Assembly: GCF_000498535.1 (NCBI RefSeq)
Contig: NZ_AVGG01000007.1
Location: 124,001 to 188,000, forward strand
From: Flavobacterium limnosediminis JC2902
Lineage (GTDB): Bacteria > Bacteroidota > Bacteroidia > Flavobacteriales > Flavobacteriaceae
Direction: 5' to 3'
Length of the DNA stretch: 64,000 nucleotides
Shown here: piece by piece, positions 35,035 through 43,572 of the stretch
Numbering within the stretch: position 1 is the stretch's first letter
How the letters are laid out: every line of letters starts with the position of its first letter
The notes under the pieces: generated by a model
What the model was told of the DNA's origin: nothing
What the model saw: only the letters and a program-made list of their open reading frames with translations
The model's database searches: none
Position numbers and translations under genes: made by a program

Positions 35035-36399
35035 ATGTCAGCTTCATTAGTGCAAAAATATAATGTCCCGGGTCCGAGGTATACGAGCTATCCCACCGTT
35101 CCCTATTGGGAAGAGGAAAATTTTTCGGGAGAACAATGGAAGAATACTTTTATACAATCCTTCACGGAAAGTAATTCCACAGAAGGGATAAGTCTTTACA
35201 TTCACCTGCCGTTTTGTGAAAGCCTATGTACGTTTTGCGGTTGTCACAAACGAATTACCAAGCGTCACGAAGTTGAGAATCCTTATATCGAAGCGGTTCT
35301 GAAGGAGTGGAATCTGTATTGTGATGTTTTTCCGGAAAAACCCATCATTAAGGAAATTCATTTGGGCGGAGGAACACCTACTTTTTTCTCACCTGAAAAT
35401 CTGGAAACGCTGATAAACGGAATATTCAAAAGAGCTGAAAGAGCTGTTGAACACGAATTCAGCTTTGAAGGCCATCCGAACAATACTTCAAGGGAACACT
35501 TGAAACAACTTTACGATTTGGGATTCCGTCGCGTGAGTTTCGGGGTTCAGGATTATAGTGAAACGGTACAAAAGGCCATTCACCGGATTCAGCCGTTCCA
35601 CAATGTTGCCAAAGTGACGTTTTGGGCGAGAGAAATCGGATACACCTCCGTTTCCCACGATTTGATTTTCGGATTACCATTTCAGAGCCTGGAAAATGTT
35701 GTGGACACTATTGAAAAAACGAAATCGCTTTCTCCCGATCGTCTGGCATTTTATAGCTACGCACACGTGCCCTGGATAAAAGGCAACGGACAACGCGGTT
35801 TTAAGGATGAGGACGTACCGAAAGACGATGAAAAAAGAAGACTTTACGAAGTAGGCAAACAGTTATTGGCTAAAAAAGGGTATCATGAAATAGGTATGGA
35901 TCATTTTGCCCTGAAAAAAGACAACATGTTCACCTCTTTTCAGGAAGGAAAACTGCATCGTAATTTTATGGGATACACTTCTTCCAAAACACAATTAATG
36001 ATTGGATTGGGCGCTTCTTCCATAAGTGACAGTTGGTATGGTTTTGCCCAGAATGAAAAATCGATAGAGGATTATTATGCCCTACTGGAAAAAAACGAGA
36101 TACCGGTATTTAAAGGTCATTTATTATCCGATGAAGATTTAATTATCCGCAGACACATACTGAATCTGATGTGCCAGTTTACCACTTCCTGGGATGAATC
36201 GCATCTGTATTTCAAAGAACTTCCCGAAGTGATTGCGCAGCTTAGCGAAATGGAAAACGACGGTTTACTGGTTATTCAGAACAATGCAATCACCGTTACC
36301 GAAAAAGGCAAACCTTTTGTCCGAAATATATGCATGGCGTTCGATTTACGTCTGAAACGCAACGCACCCCAAACACAGTTATTCTCTATGACTGTGTGA
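35035..36399 (+). CDS. hemN: Oxygen-independent coproporphyrinogen III oxidase HemN
   Basis: 454 residues, a normal length. The radical SAM cluster ligands are Cys61, Cys65 and Cys68 in CESLCTFCGC, with the HemN-specific fourth Cys70. GGGTPTF and the SFEGHPNN strand bind SAM. The enzyme decarboxylates coproporphyrinogen III to protoporphyrinogen IX without oxygen, so it supports haem synthesis when oxygen is scarce. The upstream palindrome shared with the cbb3 genes suggests joint control. A terminator follows at 36428. Confidence 0.95.
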   Translation: MSASLVQKYNVPGPRYTSYPTVPYWEEENFSGEQWKNTFIQSFTESNSTEGISLYIHLPFCESLCTFCGCHKRITKRHEVENPYIEAVLKEWNLYCDVFPEKPIIKEIHLGGGTPTFFSPENLETLINGIFKRAERAVEHEFSFEGHPNNTSREHLKQLYDLGFRRVSFGVQDYSETVQKAIHRIQPFHNVAKVTFWAREIGYTSVSHDLIFGLPFQSLENVVDTIEKTKSLSPDRLAFYSYAHVPWIKGNGQRGFKDEDVPKDDEKRRLYEVGKQLLAKKGYHEIGMDHFALKKDNMFTSFQEGKLHRNFMGYTSSKTQLMIGLGASSISDSWYGFAQNEKSIEDYYALLEKNEIPVFKGHLLSDEDLIIRRHILNLMCQFTTSWDESHLYFKELPEVIAQLSEMENDGLLVIQNNAITVTEKGKPFVRNICMAFDLRLKRNAPQTQLFSMTV

Positions 36400-36427
36400 T
36401 TATTTTCTTCATAACTTTTTTTGCACG

Positions 36428-36465
36428 AAATTCCTTCATTTTATTATATTTGAAGGAATTTTTTT
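36428..36465 (+). terminator. Terminator after hemN
   Basis: AAATTCCTTCA pairs with TGAAGGAATTT, followed by a T run. Confidence 0.85.
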
Positions 36466-36557
36466 ATTTAACATACTATTTCCGAACTAACTCCGTTTAT
36501 TGGAAAGTAGTATTTATCTGAAGTTAGCAACATCATAATCAAAAAACACAAAAATCC

Positions 36558-38081
36558 ATGATCCGGACTTTAATTCATCTTCTCCTTTTCCTGCTTGGGC
36601 TCCTAACAGTCAATGCACAAAACATAACTGCAAAGATTGTCGATTCCAAAAGTGGTGAAAGCCTTCCCTACGCCACCATTAAAGTTAACGAAACAACTAA
36701 CCTCGTTTCCAATGCGGAAGGTTACTTCACCTTAACCGAAAGCGACAATAATGATACTACCGTGCTGTCCGTTTCCTATCTTGGTTATGTGAAACGCCAG
36801 CTGACCGTTGCCGAAATGAAAAACCTGCAATACACCATTAGTCTGGAACCCGGAGTATTTGAACTCGAAAACATGACAATTTCCAATGTAAAGCCCGATC
36901 CGTATGCTATCATGGCCGAGGTTAAAAAAAATCTTCCGGTTCACTATAAAAATAATGGGGAATCTTCAAAGAGTATGCTGTTTTACCGCAATGGCGAATA
37001 TTTTAAACCCAAAAAAATTGATCTTGAAATTACAAAATCAACAGGCTACTCAAAAGAAGGACTAAAATCAACAAATGCCGACGTCAACGCCTTTACTTCC
37101 AAACTCATCGCTCAGCCTCCACAGGAATTTACGGATATACTTTGCAATTTCTATACCTGTTCAAAAACAAAAGATAACAAACAGATAGCCTATCCGAAAC
37201 TTGAAGTGATTAAAGCAACTCTTCTCAAAAACGGTGATCGCTCGGTTTCGCTTGAAGACATGCAACATATGGCGGAAAACATTTTCCTCAAACACCTTGA
37301 TACCACCAAATATTACAGAGTTAAAAGCGGGATTTTCGGTTCACGGGACACCATTTCTCTCAGAAAAAGTTACAATGCGAAAAAAAATAAAAACAAAACC
37401 GAGACACCGAAACTGAATTCCTCAAAAACGAGTATATCATCATTTTTATACCAAAACAACTTTGCACAAAACACCAAACTGAATTTTGTAACCAATCCCG
37501 AACTGTATGAGTATGTTTATGAAGGAAAAACATTTAATGATAAAGATGAACTTCTGTACGTACTAAGATTCAAACCCAGAAAAAGCAAGGCAAAATACAC
37601 CGGTAAGTTGTACGTTTCGGAAACAGATTATGCTGTTCTAAGATGCGATTATAACTTATCTGAAGGAAAAACATTGGGCGGATTTAATGTGAAATTACTT
37701 TTGGGTATAAAAGCATCCGATAACTTGAGCAAAGGAACCATCATTTATAAGAAAAATGAATCCGGGAAAGGCTATTATTTACAATATGCTTCGATGGAAA
37801 CCGGTCAGTATATCTACATTAACAGACCGCTTAAATTCATTGAACTAACGGACAGCGAAAGAGATGTAGTCGCTTTTGACCTTAAAGTTGAGGGAAATAT
37901 AGGCGACAAGACAGAATTCCTGAATATTTCCAAATCTGAAATCGATGAGAATGGTTTCGATAAAATTAAAGAAGTGGAGTTTAACTTCATAAAACTAAAC
38001 CGCTATGATCCTAAGGTTTGGAAAGATTTCGTTTCCATTGAACCTTTGGAAGAAATGAAACAGTTTAAAACAACTGACTAA
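36558..38081 (+). CDS. Exported protein with carboxypeptidase-like regulatory domain
   Basis: 507 residues with a signal peptide (about 1-21, LLTVNAQ). Residues about 22-110 form a CarboxypepD_reg-like beta sandwich (IVDSKSGESLPYATIKVNETTNLVSNAEGYFTL), the domain also found at the N-terminus of SusC/TonB receptors. The remaining 390 residues are beta-rich with no TonB plug or barrel end, so it is not a receptor. Function unknown; probably periplasmic or outer-membrane associated. The next small exported gene follows after 46 nt. Confidence 0.8.
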   Translation: MIRTLIHLLLFLLGLLTVNAQNITAKIVDSKSGESLPYATIKVNETTNLVSNAEGYFTLTESDNNDTTVLSVSYLGYVKRQLTVAEMKNLQYTISLEPGVFELENMTISNVKPDPYAIMAEVKKNLPVHYKNNGESSKSMLFYRNGEYFKPKKIDLEITKSTGYSKEGLKSTNADVNAFTSKLIAQPPQEFTDILCNFYTCSKTKDNKQIAYPKLEVIKATLLKNGDRSVSLEDMQHMAENIFLKHLDTTKYYRVKSGIFGSRDTISLRKSYNAKKNKNKTETPKLNSSKTSISSFLYQNNFAQNTKLNFVTNPELYEYVYEGKTFNDKDELLYVLRFKPRKSKAKYTGKLYVSETDYAVLRCDYNLSEGKTLGGFNVKLLLGIKASDNLSKGTIIYKKNESGKGYYLQYASMETGQYIYINRPLKFIELTDSERDVVAFDLKVEGNIGDKTEFLNISKSEIDENGFDKIKEVEFNFIKLNRYDPKVWKDFVSIEPLEEMKQFKTTD

Positions 38082-38127
38082 TGGCATGAACTTGCTTTCA
38101 GAAACTAACTATTAAATAATTTGAAAA

Positions 38128-38589
38128 ATGAAAACCAAATTCACCTTTTTCATTCTCCTGATCAGTTTTTTCTCTTATTGTCAATCCGATACAGAAAAAA
38201 GAGATCCTGTTAATCAGAACGATTATGAATCCATGCTTAAATGGAATAATAGTTCCATTAGAATTTCTAAATATAAGTCGGCTACAATCAATGAAAATAA
38301 GTTGATACTTAAAACCGAAACAGAAATTTGTAATGAAACTAAAGGAATATCTTTAACTCTTGCCAACGGAGAAGTACTTAATTTCGAAAATGCTAAAGTA
38401 ATTTGTTCCGAATCGGAAACTAAAAAACACAACCTGATCGGAAGTTTTATATTAACTCCCGAATTATATAATAAATTATCCCAAACGGAAATTATAGAAT
38501 TTAGACTGGGTAAAATCAAAGTTCCGGTAGATTTCAAAGAAAAAGGTGAAAATCTGCAGCAGTTATTTAAATTTTCTAAAAATTATTAG
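38128..38589 (+). CDS. Small exported protein of unknown function
   Basis: 153 residues. The N-terminus is a signal peptide (KTKFTFFILLISFFSYCQ). FSYC is a weak lipobox because of Tyr before Cys, so ordinary cleavage before QSD is more likely. The mature part is beta-rich and charged. I do not recognise a family. It is close behind the carboxypeptidase-regulatory-domain gene and is probably co-transcribed. Confidence 0.65.
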   Translation: MKTKFTFFILLISFFSYCQSDTEKRDPVNQNDYESMLKWNNSSIRISKYKSATINENKLILKTETEICNETKGISLTLANGEVLNFENAKVICSESETKKHNLIGSFILTPELYNKLSQTEIIEFRLGKIKVPVDFKEKGENLQQLFKFSKNY

Positions 38590-38690
38590 AAAACAACCTA
38601 TTCTATTCTATCAGACTTTCTGGAAGTAGAATTTCAAAATTATTAAGCTTCTTTTGTATATTTAACTCCATCAAAAAAAACCAAAAACAC

Positions 38691-39128
38691 ATGAAATATA
38701 CAACAGAAATAGAAATTAACAAGCCCATAGACAGGGTGATAGCGCTTTTCGACAATCCGGACAATATGAAAGAATGGATGGAAGGACTGCAAAGTTTCGA
38801 ACCCATAAGCGGCACACCCGGAGAACCCGGTGCAAAATCAAGGTTAAAGTTCAAAATGGGTAACCGCGAAATGGAAATGATCGAGACCGTTACGGTGCGG
38901 AATTTGCCCGATGAATTTACGGGAACTTATGAAGCACAAGGAGCGTCTACTACAGTGAAAAACTCATTTATTAAGATTTCCGATTCTAAAACAAAATACA
39001 TTACCGAACATGAATTTCAGGCAAAAGGAATCATGAAAATTGTTGCGTTTCTTATGCCGGGTGCATTTAAAAAGCAGTCCATGAAATTCCTCACCGCTTT
39101 TAAAAATTTTGCTGAAAGCCAAGAGTAG
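38691..39128 (+). CDS. SRPBCC family protein (START/Bet v1-like)
   Basis: 145 residues. The opening KYTTEIEINKPIDRVIALFDNPDNMKEWMEGLQSFEP is typical of the polyketide cyclase/SRPBCC fold, which has a hydrophobic pocket between a sheet and a long C-terminal helix (PGAFKKQSMKFLTAFKNFAES here). Cytoplasmic and without signal peptide. The ligand is unknown. Confidence 0.85.
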   Translation: MKYTTEIEINKPIDRVIALFDNPDNMKEWMEGLQSFEPISGTPGEPGAKSRLKFKMGNREMEMIETVTVRNLPDEFTGTYEAQGASTTVKNSFIKISDSKTKYITEHEFQAKGIMKIVAFLMPGAFKKQSMKFLTAFKNFAESQE

Positions 39129-39146
39129 TAAATCAAGCAGAACCAA

Positions 39147-39209
39147 AAAAACACCAATCTCTCAGATTTACGCAAATAAATCTGTGTAAATCTGAGAAAT
39201 TCGTGTTTT
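39147..39209. repeat. Palindromic repeat family, copy 2
   Basis: CTCAGATTTAC pairs with GTAAATCTGAG, with outer ACAC/GTGT ends. It lies between the converging SRPBCC and YdcH genes. Related to 13325 and 49271 by layout and by the central AAT(A/C)TGTG core. Confidence 0.75.
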
Positions 39210-39256
39210 AGAATGTCTGTTGAAATTTAGGTTAAGATATAACTCCCCTTGGTCTT

Positions 39257-39487
39257 TTAGTTTTTCAACATCGAAAAAATCTCATCCTTAATGAAAAGCA
39301 GCCTTGCTTTCATCTCGTGCATTGCTTCATCAATAACAACTTCTTCACCCATATTAATCCGGTGAATCTGATGTTCCAGTTTGTGGTATTCGTCAAACAT
39401 TTCTCTGAAGTGAGGATCAGACGTTTTTAATTCGTGAATTTTGTCGTGATGCTCAGGAAACTCGTGCAATAAATCGTGTCTTTCCAT
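39257..39487 (-). CDS. YdcH/DUF465 family small protein
   Basis: 76 residues, helical and charged. LLHEFPEHHDKIHELKTSDPHFREMFDEYHKLEHQIHRI is the DUF465 signature. Function unknown; members are small coiled-coil proteins. It is the last gene downstream of the cbb3 locus, 40 nt after safE, so it may be transcribed with it. Confidence 0.9.
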   Translation of the reverse strand: MERHDLLHEFPEHHDKIHELKTSDPHFREMFDEYHKLEHQIHRINMGEEVVIDEAMHEMKARLLFIKDEIFSMLKN

Positions 39488-39527
39488 AATAGTACAATAT
39501 CAGGTTAATATCTTGTTATAAAGTTAG

Positions 39528-40235
39528 TTAATCCGTTTTACATATCACTTCACTCTGCACAAAAAGACTTGTGTTACCCGGAGAAATAAACGGAATATCC
39601 AGTCCCAATCCGCGCATAATGAACAACATTCCGATGCAGACCGTTACAATCGGGATGACTTTCTGAATTTTATTCCGAACCGGAACAGTCAGGAAATTTG
39701 AAACATACACCACCATACTCATCATCGGAATCGTTCCCAATCCGTACAAAAACATATAGGCAATACCCAAAGTTTCATTTTGCATCGCTATGGCACCGAA
39801 AAGCGCAACATAAACCAATCCGCATGGTAAAAAACCGTTTAGCAATCCAATCGTAAAAAGCGCCTTAAACGTTCTCTTTTTGAACTGACTGCCCAGTTTG
39901 GTTTTCACTTGAGAAATTACTTTATAAACCGGTTTTGAAAAGTTATATCGGGCGAAGACTTTTTCAGGAATCAAAACGAATGCAATCATCAAAATGCCAA
40001 TGACAATAGACAATTGTTGTTGCATTCCGGCCAGAAAAAGTCCTTTGCCCAACAAACCAAAAACCAAACCCAACGTCATATAAGCAGTTATCCTGCCCAA
40101 ATGATACGTAAGAAGTTGCGTTGTTTTTTTAGCCTGATTCTTATGGTCCACCGGCAACATCATCGCAATGGGACCACACATCCCGATGCAATGCAAACTG
40201 CTGATTAAACCCAATATGAATCCTGAAAACAACAT
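39528..40235 (-). CDS. SafE-like membrane protein of the cbb3 locus (TauE/SafE, UreH-type)
   Basis: 235 residues, about six membrane helices. The start MLFSGFILGLISSLHCIGMCGPIAMMLP has the His/Cys/Met cluster (HCIGMCGP) that is typical of the UreH/SafE group found beside cbb3 oxidase assembly genes, where a role in copper handling is suspected. The helix GFLPCGLVYVALFGA carries another CG motif. It follows the FixH-like gene after a low-complexity gap. Confidence 0.85.
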   Translation of the reverse strand: MLFSGFILGLISSLHCIGMCGPIAMMLPVDHKNQAKKTTQLLTYHLGRITAYMTLGLVFGLLGKGLFLAGMQQQLSIVIGILMIAFVLIPEKVFARYNFSKPVYKVISQVKTKLGSQFKKRTFKALFTIGLLNGFLPCGLVYVALFGAIAMQNETLGIAYMFLYGLGTIPMMSMVVYVSNFLTVPVRNKIQKVIPIVTVCIGMLFIMRGLGLDIPFISPGNTSLFVQSEVICKTD

Positions 40236-40254
40236 ATTTTATTTTTTTAGAGAA

Positions 40255-40432
40255 TAGATCCAAGAGACAAGAACAAAGACTAAGATGGGAGAAAAAAATA
40301 AAGATGATAGCACAAAGATGATAGATTAAAGAAACTTCAATTTTTAATTTTCTATTTTCATTTCTCTTGCTTCTTGTCTCTTGCTTCTTGTCTCCTGCTT
40401 CTTGTCTCTTGCTTCTTGCTTCTACAAACTAA
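40255..40432. repeat. Low-complexity hairpin region between ccoH and safE genes
   Basis: Left part holds CAAGAGACAAGAACAAAGA-like sequence (from about 40261). Right part (40366-40430) holds several copies of the 14-nt unit TCTCTTGCTTCTTG, its complement. Between them is AT-rich single sequence. No gene. Confidence 0.8.
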
Positions 40433-40868
40433 CCTCTTTTTTATTCAGATACTCCTTCCCTTCATACTCCCATTCCACAGCAATGTCCCAGCGACCGCCA
40501 ACCAAATCTGTTTTAGGTATGAGCAAATTTGAAGTAGACAACGAAATCGGAACTTCGAAATCTAATTTCTGATTAGACGGTCGGTACAAGGACACTTTTC
40601 CCTTTATTTTAGTAATATCAAAGTCTTTTGGAAAAACAATCAGCAAACCTTCATTGTTGGATTCAATTCTGACTCTTTCCGACAGACTATTGGCATTTTG
40701 CTGCTTGTCAATCTGGTGCTGAAAATTCAGTTCTTTCTTATAATATTCTTCGGTGACCATTTCGTGGTCGTACTGTGAATCAGATTGCACTTTGAAAACG
40801 AAGTATAAGATAAACGTCATAAACAAAGCAAACGCAATTACGATTCCTGTTCCCCAATTGATTTTCAT
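40422..40868 (-). CDS. FixH/CcoH-like protein
   Basis: 148 residues with one N-terminal membrane helix (INWGTGIVIAFALFMTFILYFVFKV), then QYDHEMVTEEYYKKELNFQHQIDK and a beta-rich periplasmic domain ending in WDIAVEWEYEGKEYLNKKEV. This is the FixH/CcoH plan. CcoH is needed for cbb3 oxidase maturation. It lies between ccoG and the safE-like gene, both on the same strand. The 3' end overlaps the edge of the low-complexity region. Confidence 0.88.
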   Translation of the reverse strand: MKINWGTGIVIAFALFMTFILYFVFKVQSDSQYDHEMVTEEYYKKELNFQHQIDKQQNANSLSERVRIESNNEGLLIVFPKDFDITKIKGKVSLYRPSNQKLDFEVPISLSTSNLLIPKTDLVGGRWDIAVEWEYEGKEYLNKKEVSL

Positions 40869-40874
40869 AATTCT

Positions 40875-40983
40875 TATCTTTTGAGAGAAAAGAATATAGA
40901 AAATAGACGCTCTTCAATTAATGTCACACTATTCTCTATTCTCTATTCTCTATTCTCTATTCTCTATTCTCTATTCTCTTCTC
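40875..40983. repeat. Heptanucleotide tandem repeat (TATTCTC) with complementary left flank
   Basis: Seven or so uninterrupted TATTCTC units (about 40930-40980). The left flank (40880-40905) contains GAGAGAAAAGAATATAGAAAATAG, roughly complementary. It sits between ccoG and the ccoH-like gene. Confidence 0.85.
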
Positions 40984-42402
40984 CTAATTAAAACTCCTAG
41001 GCCCCATGAAATTGGTGGTAGTGGTTTCCAGCAGTAATTCGCCGTCATATACTTCAATTTTCAGTTTGGTCTTATCGCCTTTTAGCAGTGCCGGATGAAT
41101 TTCCACAAAGAGCGTTCCCTGCGCCATTCCTTCCTTTTTAATTGCAAACATTGGTTTTCCCACAACTTTAATTTCACCTTTAATATTGGCCAATTTAAAA
41201 TGAACATGATCAAAATCCTTAACCGTTTTGTTTACGATTTTATAGGTAAACACATTACTGATTTTATCTCCTTTGTGTTCGAACAATTGTCCGGGTAAGC
41301 GCAAAACCGTAGCCTGCACATCATTTCTGAGAAATAACATTCCAATAAAAATACCTGTCAGAATGGTTAAAACCGCCACATACCCTTTCATTCGTGTTGT
41401 GAAAGCAAATTTTCTTTTCTTAACAATTTCGTCTTCGGAAGCGTAGCGAATCAACCCTTTCGGCAAATTCACGCTTTCCATTATGAAGTCGCAAGCGTCA
41501 ATACAAGCGGTACAGTTTACACACTCCAACTGCGTTCCGTTTCGGATATCGATTCCGGTCGGACAAACATTTACGCATAGACGATCATCGATACAATCTC
41601 CTTTCCCCAATACGGTTCTGTCTTCCTCTTTTTTGAATTTGGCTCGGCCTTTTTCAGCTTCACCCCTCTTATGATCGTAAGCAACAACTATGCTTTTATT
41701 GTCCAGTAACACACCTTGTAAACGTCCGTACGGACAGGCGATAATACAAACCTGCTCACGAAACCAGGCATATATAAAATAGAATACCGCCGTGAAAATC
41801 AATAAGGCAATGAGCGTTTTGGTGTTATGTGTCGGACCTTCGGTTACCATTTTCAAAAGTTCATCACTTCCGATAATGTAAGCCAGAAAGATATTGGCAA
41901 TCAGGAACGAAATGATAAAAAAGATAGTCCATTTAGAACCCCTCTTCCTTATTTTCTCACCGTCCCACTTCTGTTTATTCAATCTCATCTGAGCACCTCT
42001 GTCGCCATCAATCCAGAATTCGATTCTTCTGAAAACCATTTCCATGAAAATAGTCTGCGGACAAATCCACCCACAGAATATGCGACCGAAAGCCACTGTA
42101 AATAATGCTAACCCAACCACTCCGATAATCATCGTAATCACGAAGAGATAAAAATCCTGTGGCCAGAACGGAAATCCGAAAATATTGAACTTCCTGTCTA
42201 TCACATTAAATAATAAGAACTGGTTTCCTTTGATTTTGATAAACGGAGCCGCGAACAAAAAGAGCAGTAATAAATAACTCACCCATTTTCTTCTTTCGTA
42301 CCATTTCCCTTTCGGGATTTTAGGAAAAACCCAGGCACGTTTGCCTTCCTCATTGATGGTTCCAATGGTATCTCTAAAACTATCGCCGGGTAAATTGGAC
42401 AT
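40984..42402 (-). CDS. ccoG: Cytochrome cbb3 oxidase accessory protein CcoG
   Basis: 472 residues with about five membrane helices and a polyferredoxin core. CGWICPQTIFMEMVFR, VCIIACPYGRLQG, LCVNVCPTGIDIRNG and CVNCTACIDACD provide the Cys sets for two 4Fe-4S clusters. A C-terminal periplasmic IG-like domain (about 350-472) follows. CcoG (RdxA/FixG) reduces copper for delivery to the oxidase. It starts 14 nt after ccoP. Confidence 0.95.
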   Translation of the reverse strand: MSNLPGDSFRDTIGTINEEGKRAWVFPKIPKGKWYERRKWVSYLLLLFLFAAPFIKIKGNQFLLFNVIDRKFNIFGFPFWPQDFYLFVITMIIGVVGLALFTVAFGRIFCGWICPQTIFMEMVFRRIEFWIDGDRGAQMRLNKQKWDGEKIRKRGSKWTIFFIISFLIANIFLAYIIGSDELLKMVTEGPTHNTKTLIALLIFTAVFYFIYAWFREQVCIIACPYGRLQGVLLDNKSIVVAYDHKRGEAEKGRAKFKKEEDRTVLGKGDCIDDRLCVNVCPTGIDIRNGTQLECVNCTACIDACDFIMESVNLPKGLIRYASEDEIVKKRKFAFTTRMKGYVAVLTILTGIFIGMLFLRNDVQATVLRLPGQLFEHKGDKISNVFTYKIVNKTVKDFDHVHFKLANIKGEIKVVGKPMFAIKKEGMAQGTLFVEIHPALLKGDKTKLKIEVYDGELLLETTTTNFMGPRSFN

Positions 42403-42415
42403 AACTTATTCTATT

Positions 42416-43369
42416 TTATTGGGCTGTCATATCGGATGCAGCGGTTTTTGTTGAATCGGATGCTGGTGCAGCAGTTTCACTTGGAGCAGCTCCGTCTTCG
42501 GCCCAAACATCCCCTTCCGGTGCTTTCGGATCTTTCGGATTAGTTCCCTGTAAACTCAATACATAACTCGCTACTTTCTGAATATCTGACGGTTTGATTG
42601 TTGCCTTCCAGGACACCATACCTTTTCCGTCACGACCGCCTTCCATAATGGTATTGAATACGTTTTTGATTCCGCCGCCCAATATCCATTGGTTGTCTGT
42701 CAGATTCGGACCGATTGCTCCTCCGCCATCAGCACGGTGACATGCAACACAATTGGTTTCATAAATTGTTTTTCCTGCAGCCAAATCAGCAGCTTCGGTT
42801 AACAATGTAACTTTTTCTTTATCCATTACATCCGGAGCAGTTTTTTTATACTCTTCGACCGCAATTTTAGCCGCTGCCATTTCTTTTTCAAATTCTGCTG
42901 TCTGATCGTCGTGACCCAAAATATGGAAACGAACCAGATAAATGAAGGCAAAAGCGATACAAGCATAGAACAGATACACCCACCATGGCGGCAATACGTT
43001 GTCTAATTCCTTGATGCCATCGTAATCATGATGCAGCAATAAGTCGCCTTCCTCTTCAATTTTGTTGGAGCGCGTTAATTTCTGCATCCAATTTTTATAG
43101 AAAGCCGATTCGGTAAACGGAAGATTATCCTCCGCTTCCTTAGCTTTACGCTGCTCTTCGGTAAGCAAACTGTTTAAAACATTGTTGGAGGCTTTCACAA
43201 CAATTTCCATTGTTATCAGTACAAACAGAAACAGCATAAGCAATATCGAAACAATAGGATATTTTATGAAGGCCGGTTTGTCTCCGGAATCAATAAAGAA
43301 CTCCATCGCCATAAGAAATAAGGCAAATAATACCGGGATTCGAACGTATATTGGAAAATACTTTTTCAT
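42416..43369 (-). CDS. ccoP: cbb3 oxidase subunit III (CcoP), single-haem form
   Basis: 317 residues: two membrane helices and an N-terminal cbb3 FixP-type region (DGIKELDNVLPPWWVYLFY), then one cytochrome c domain with a single CVACH haem site (near residue 207) and MVSWKA with the distal Met. Classic CcoP has two CXXCH haems. The C-terminus is an Ala/Ser/Thr-rich tail. It receives electrons for the oxidase. Confidence 0.92.
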   Translation of the reverse strand: MKKYFPIYVRIPVLFALFLMAMEFFIDSGDKPAFIKYPIVSILLMLFLFVLITMEIVVKASNNVLNSLLTEEQRKAKEAEDNLPFTESAFYKNWMQKLTRSNKIEEEGDLLLHHDYDGIKELDNVLPPWWVYLFYACIAFAFIYLVRFHILGHDDQTAEFEKEMAAAKIAVEEYKKTAPDVMDKEKVTLLTEAADLAAGKTIYETNCVACHRADGGGAIGPNLTDNQWILGGGIKNVFNTIMEGGRDGKGMVSWKATIKPSDIQKVASYVLSLQGTNPKDPKAPEGDVWAEDGAAPSETAAPASDSTKTAASDMTAQ

Positions 43370-43372
43370 CTG

Positions 43373-43567
43373 TTAACTGTTTAAGATATCGTTGTTGTTT
43401 TCTTCCGTAAAAGGAATGTTACTCATTTCGGCTATTTTTTCTTTCTTATAGGTAAATACCCAAACGTACAATCCTACGAAGAAAAGAAAGAAAATCAAGA
43501 GTGAAATAATCGGATAAATCTCAATCCCTGAGATCGTTTCCATATTGTGTTTGATAAACTTCAGCAT
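43373..43567 (-). CDS. CcoQ-like small subunit of cbb3 oxidase
   Basis: 64 residues with one membrane helix (GIEIYPIISLLIFFLFFVGLYVWVFTYKK) and a charged C-terminus. Position between ccoN/O and ccoP and the size are those of CcoQ, which stabilises the complex. It is 4 nt from ccoP and 5 nt from ccoN. Confidence 0.85.
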   Translation of the reverse strand: MLKFIKHNMETISGIEIYPIISLLIFFLFFVGLYVWVFTYKKEKIAEMSNIPFTEENNNDILNS

Positions 43568-43572
43568 GACTT

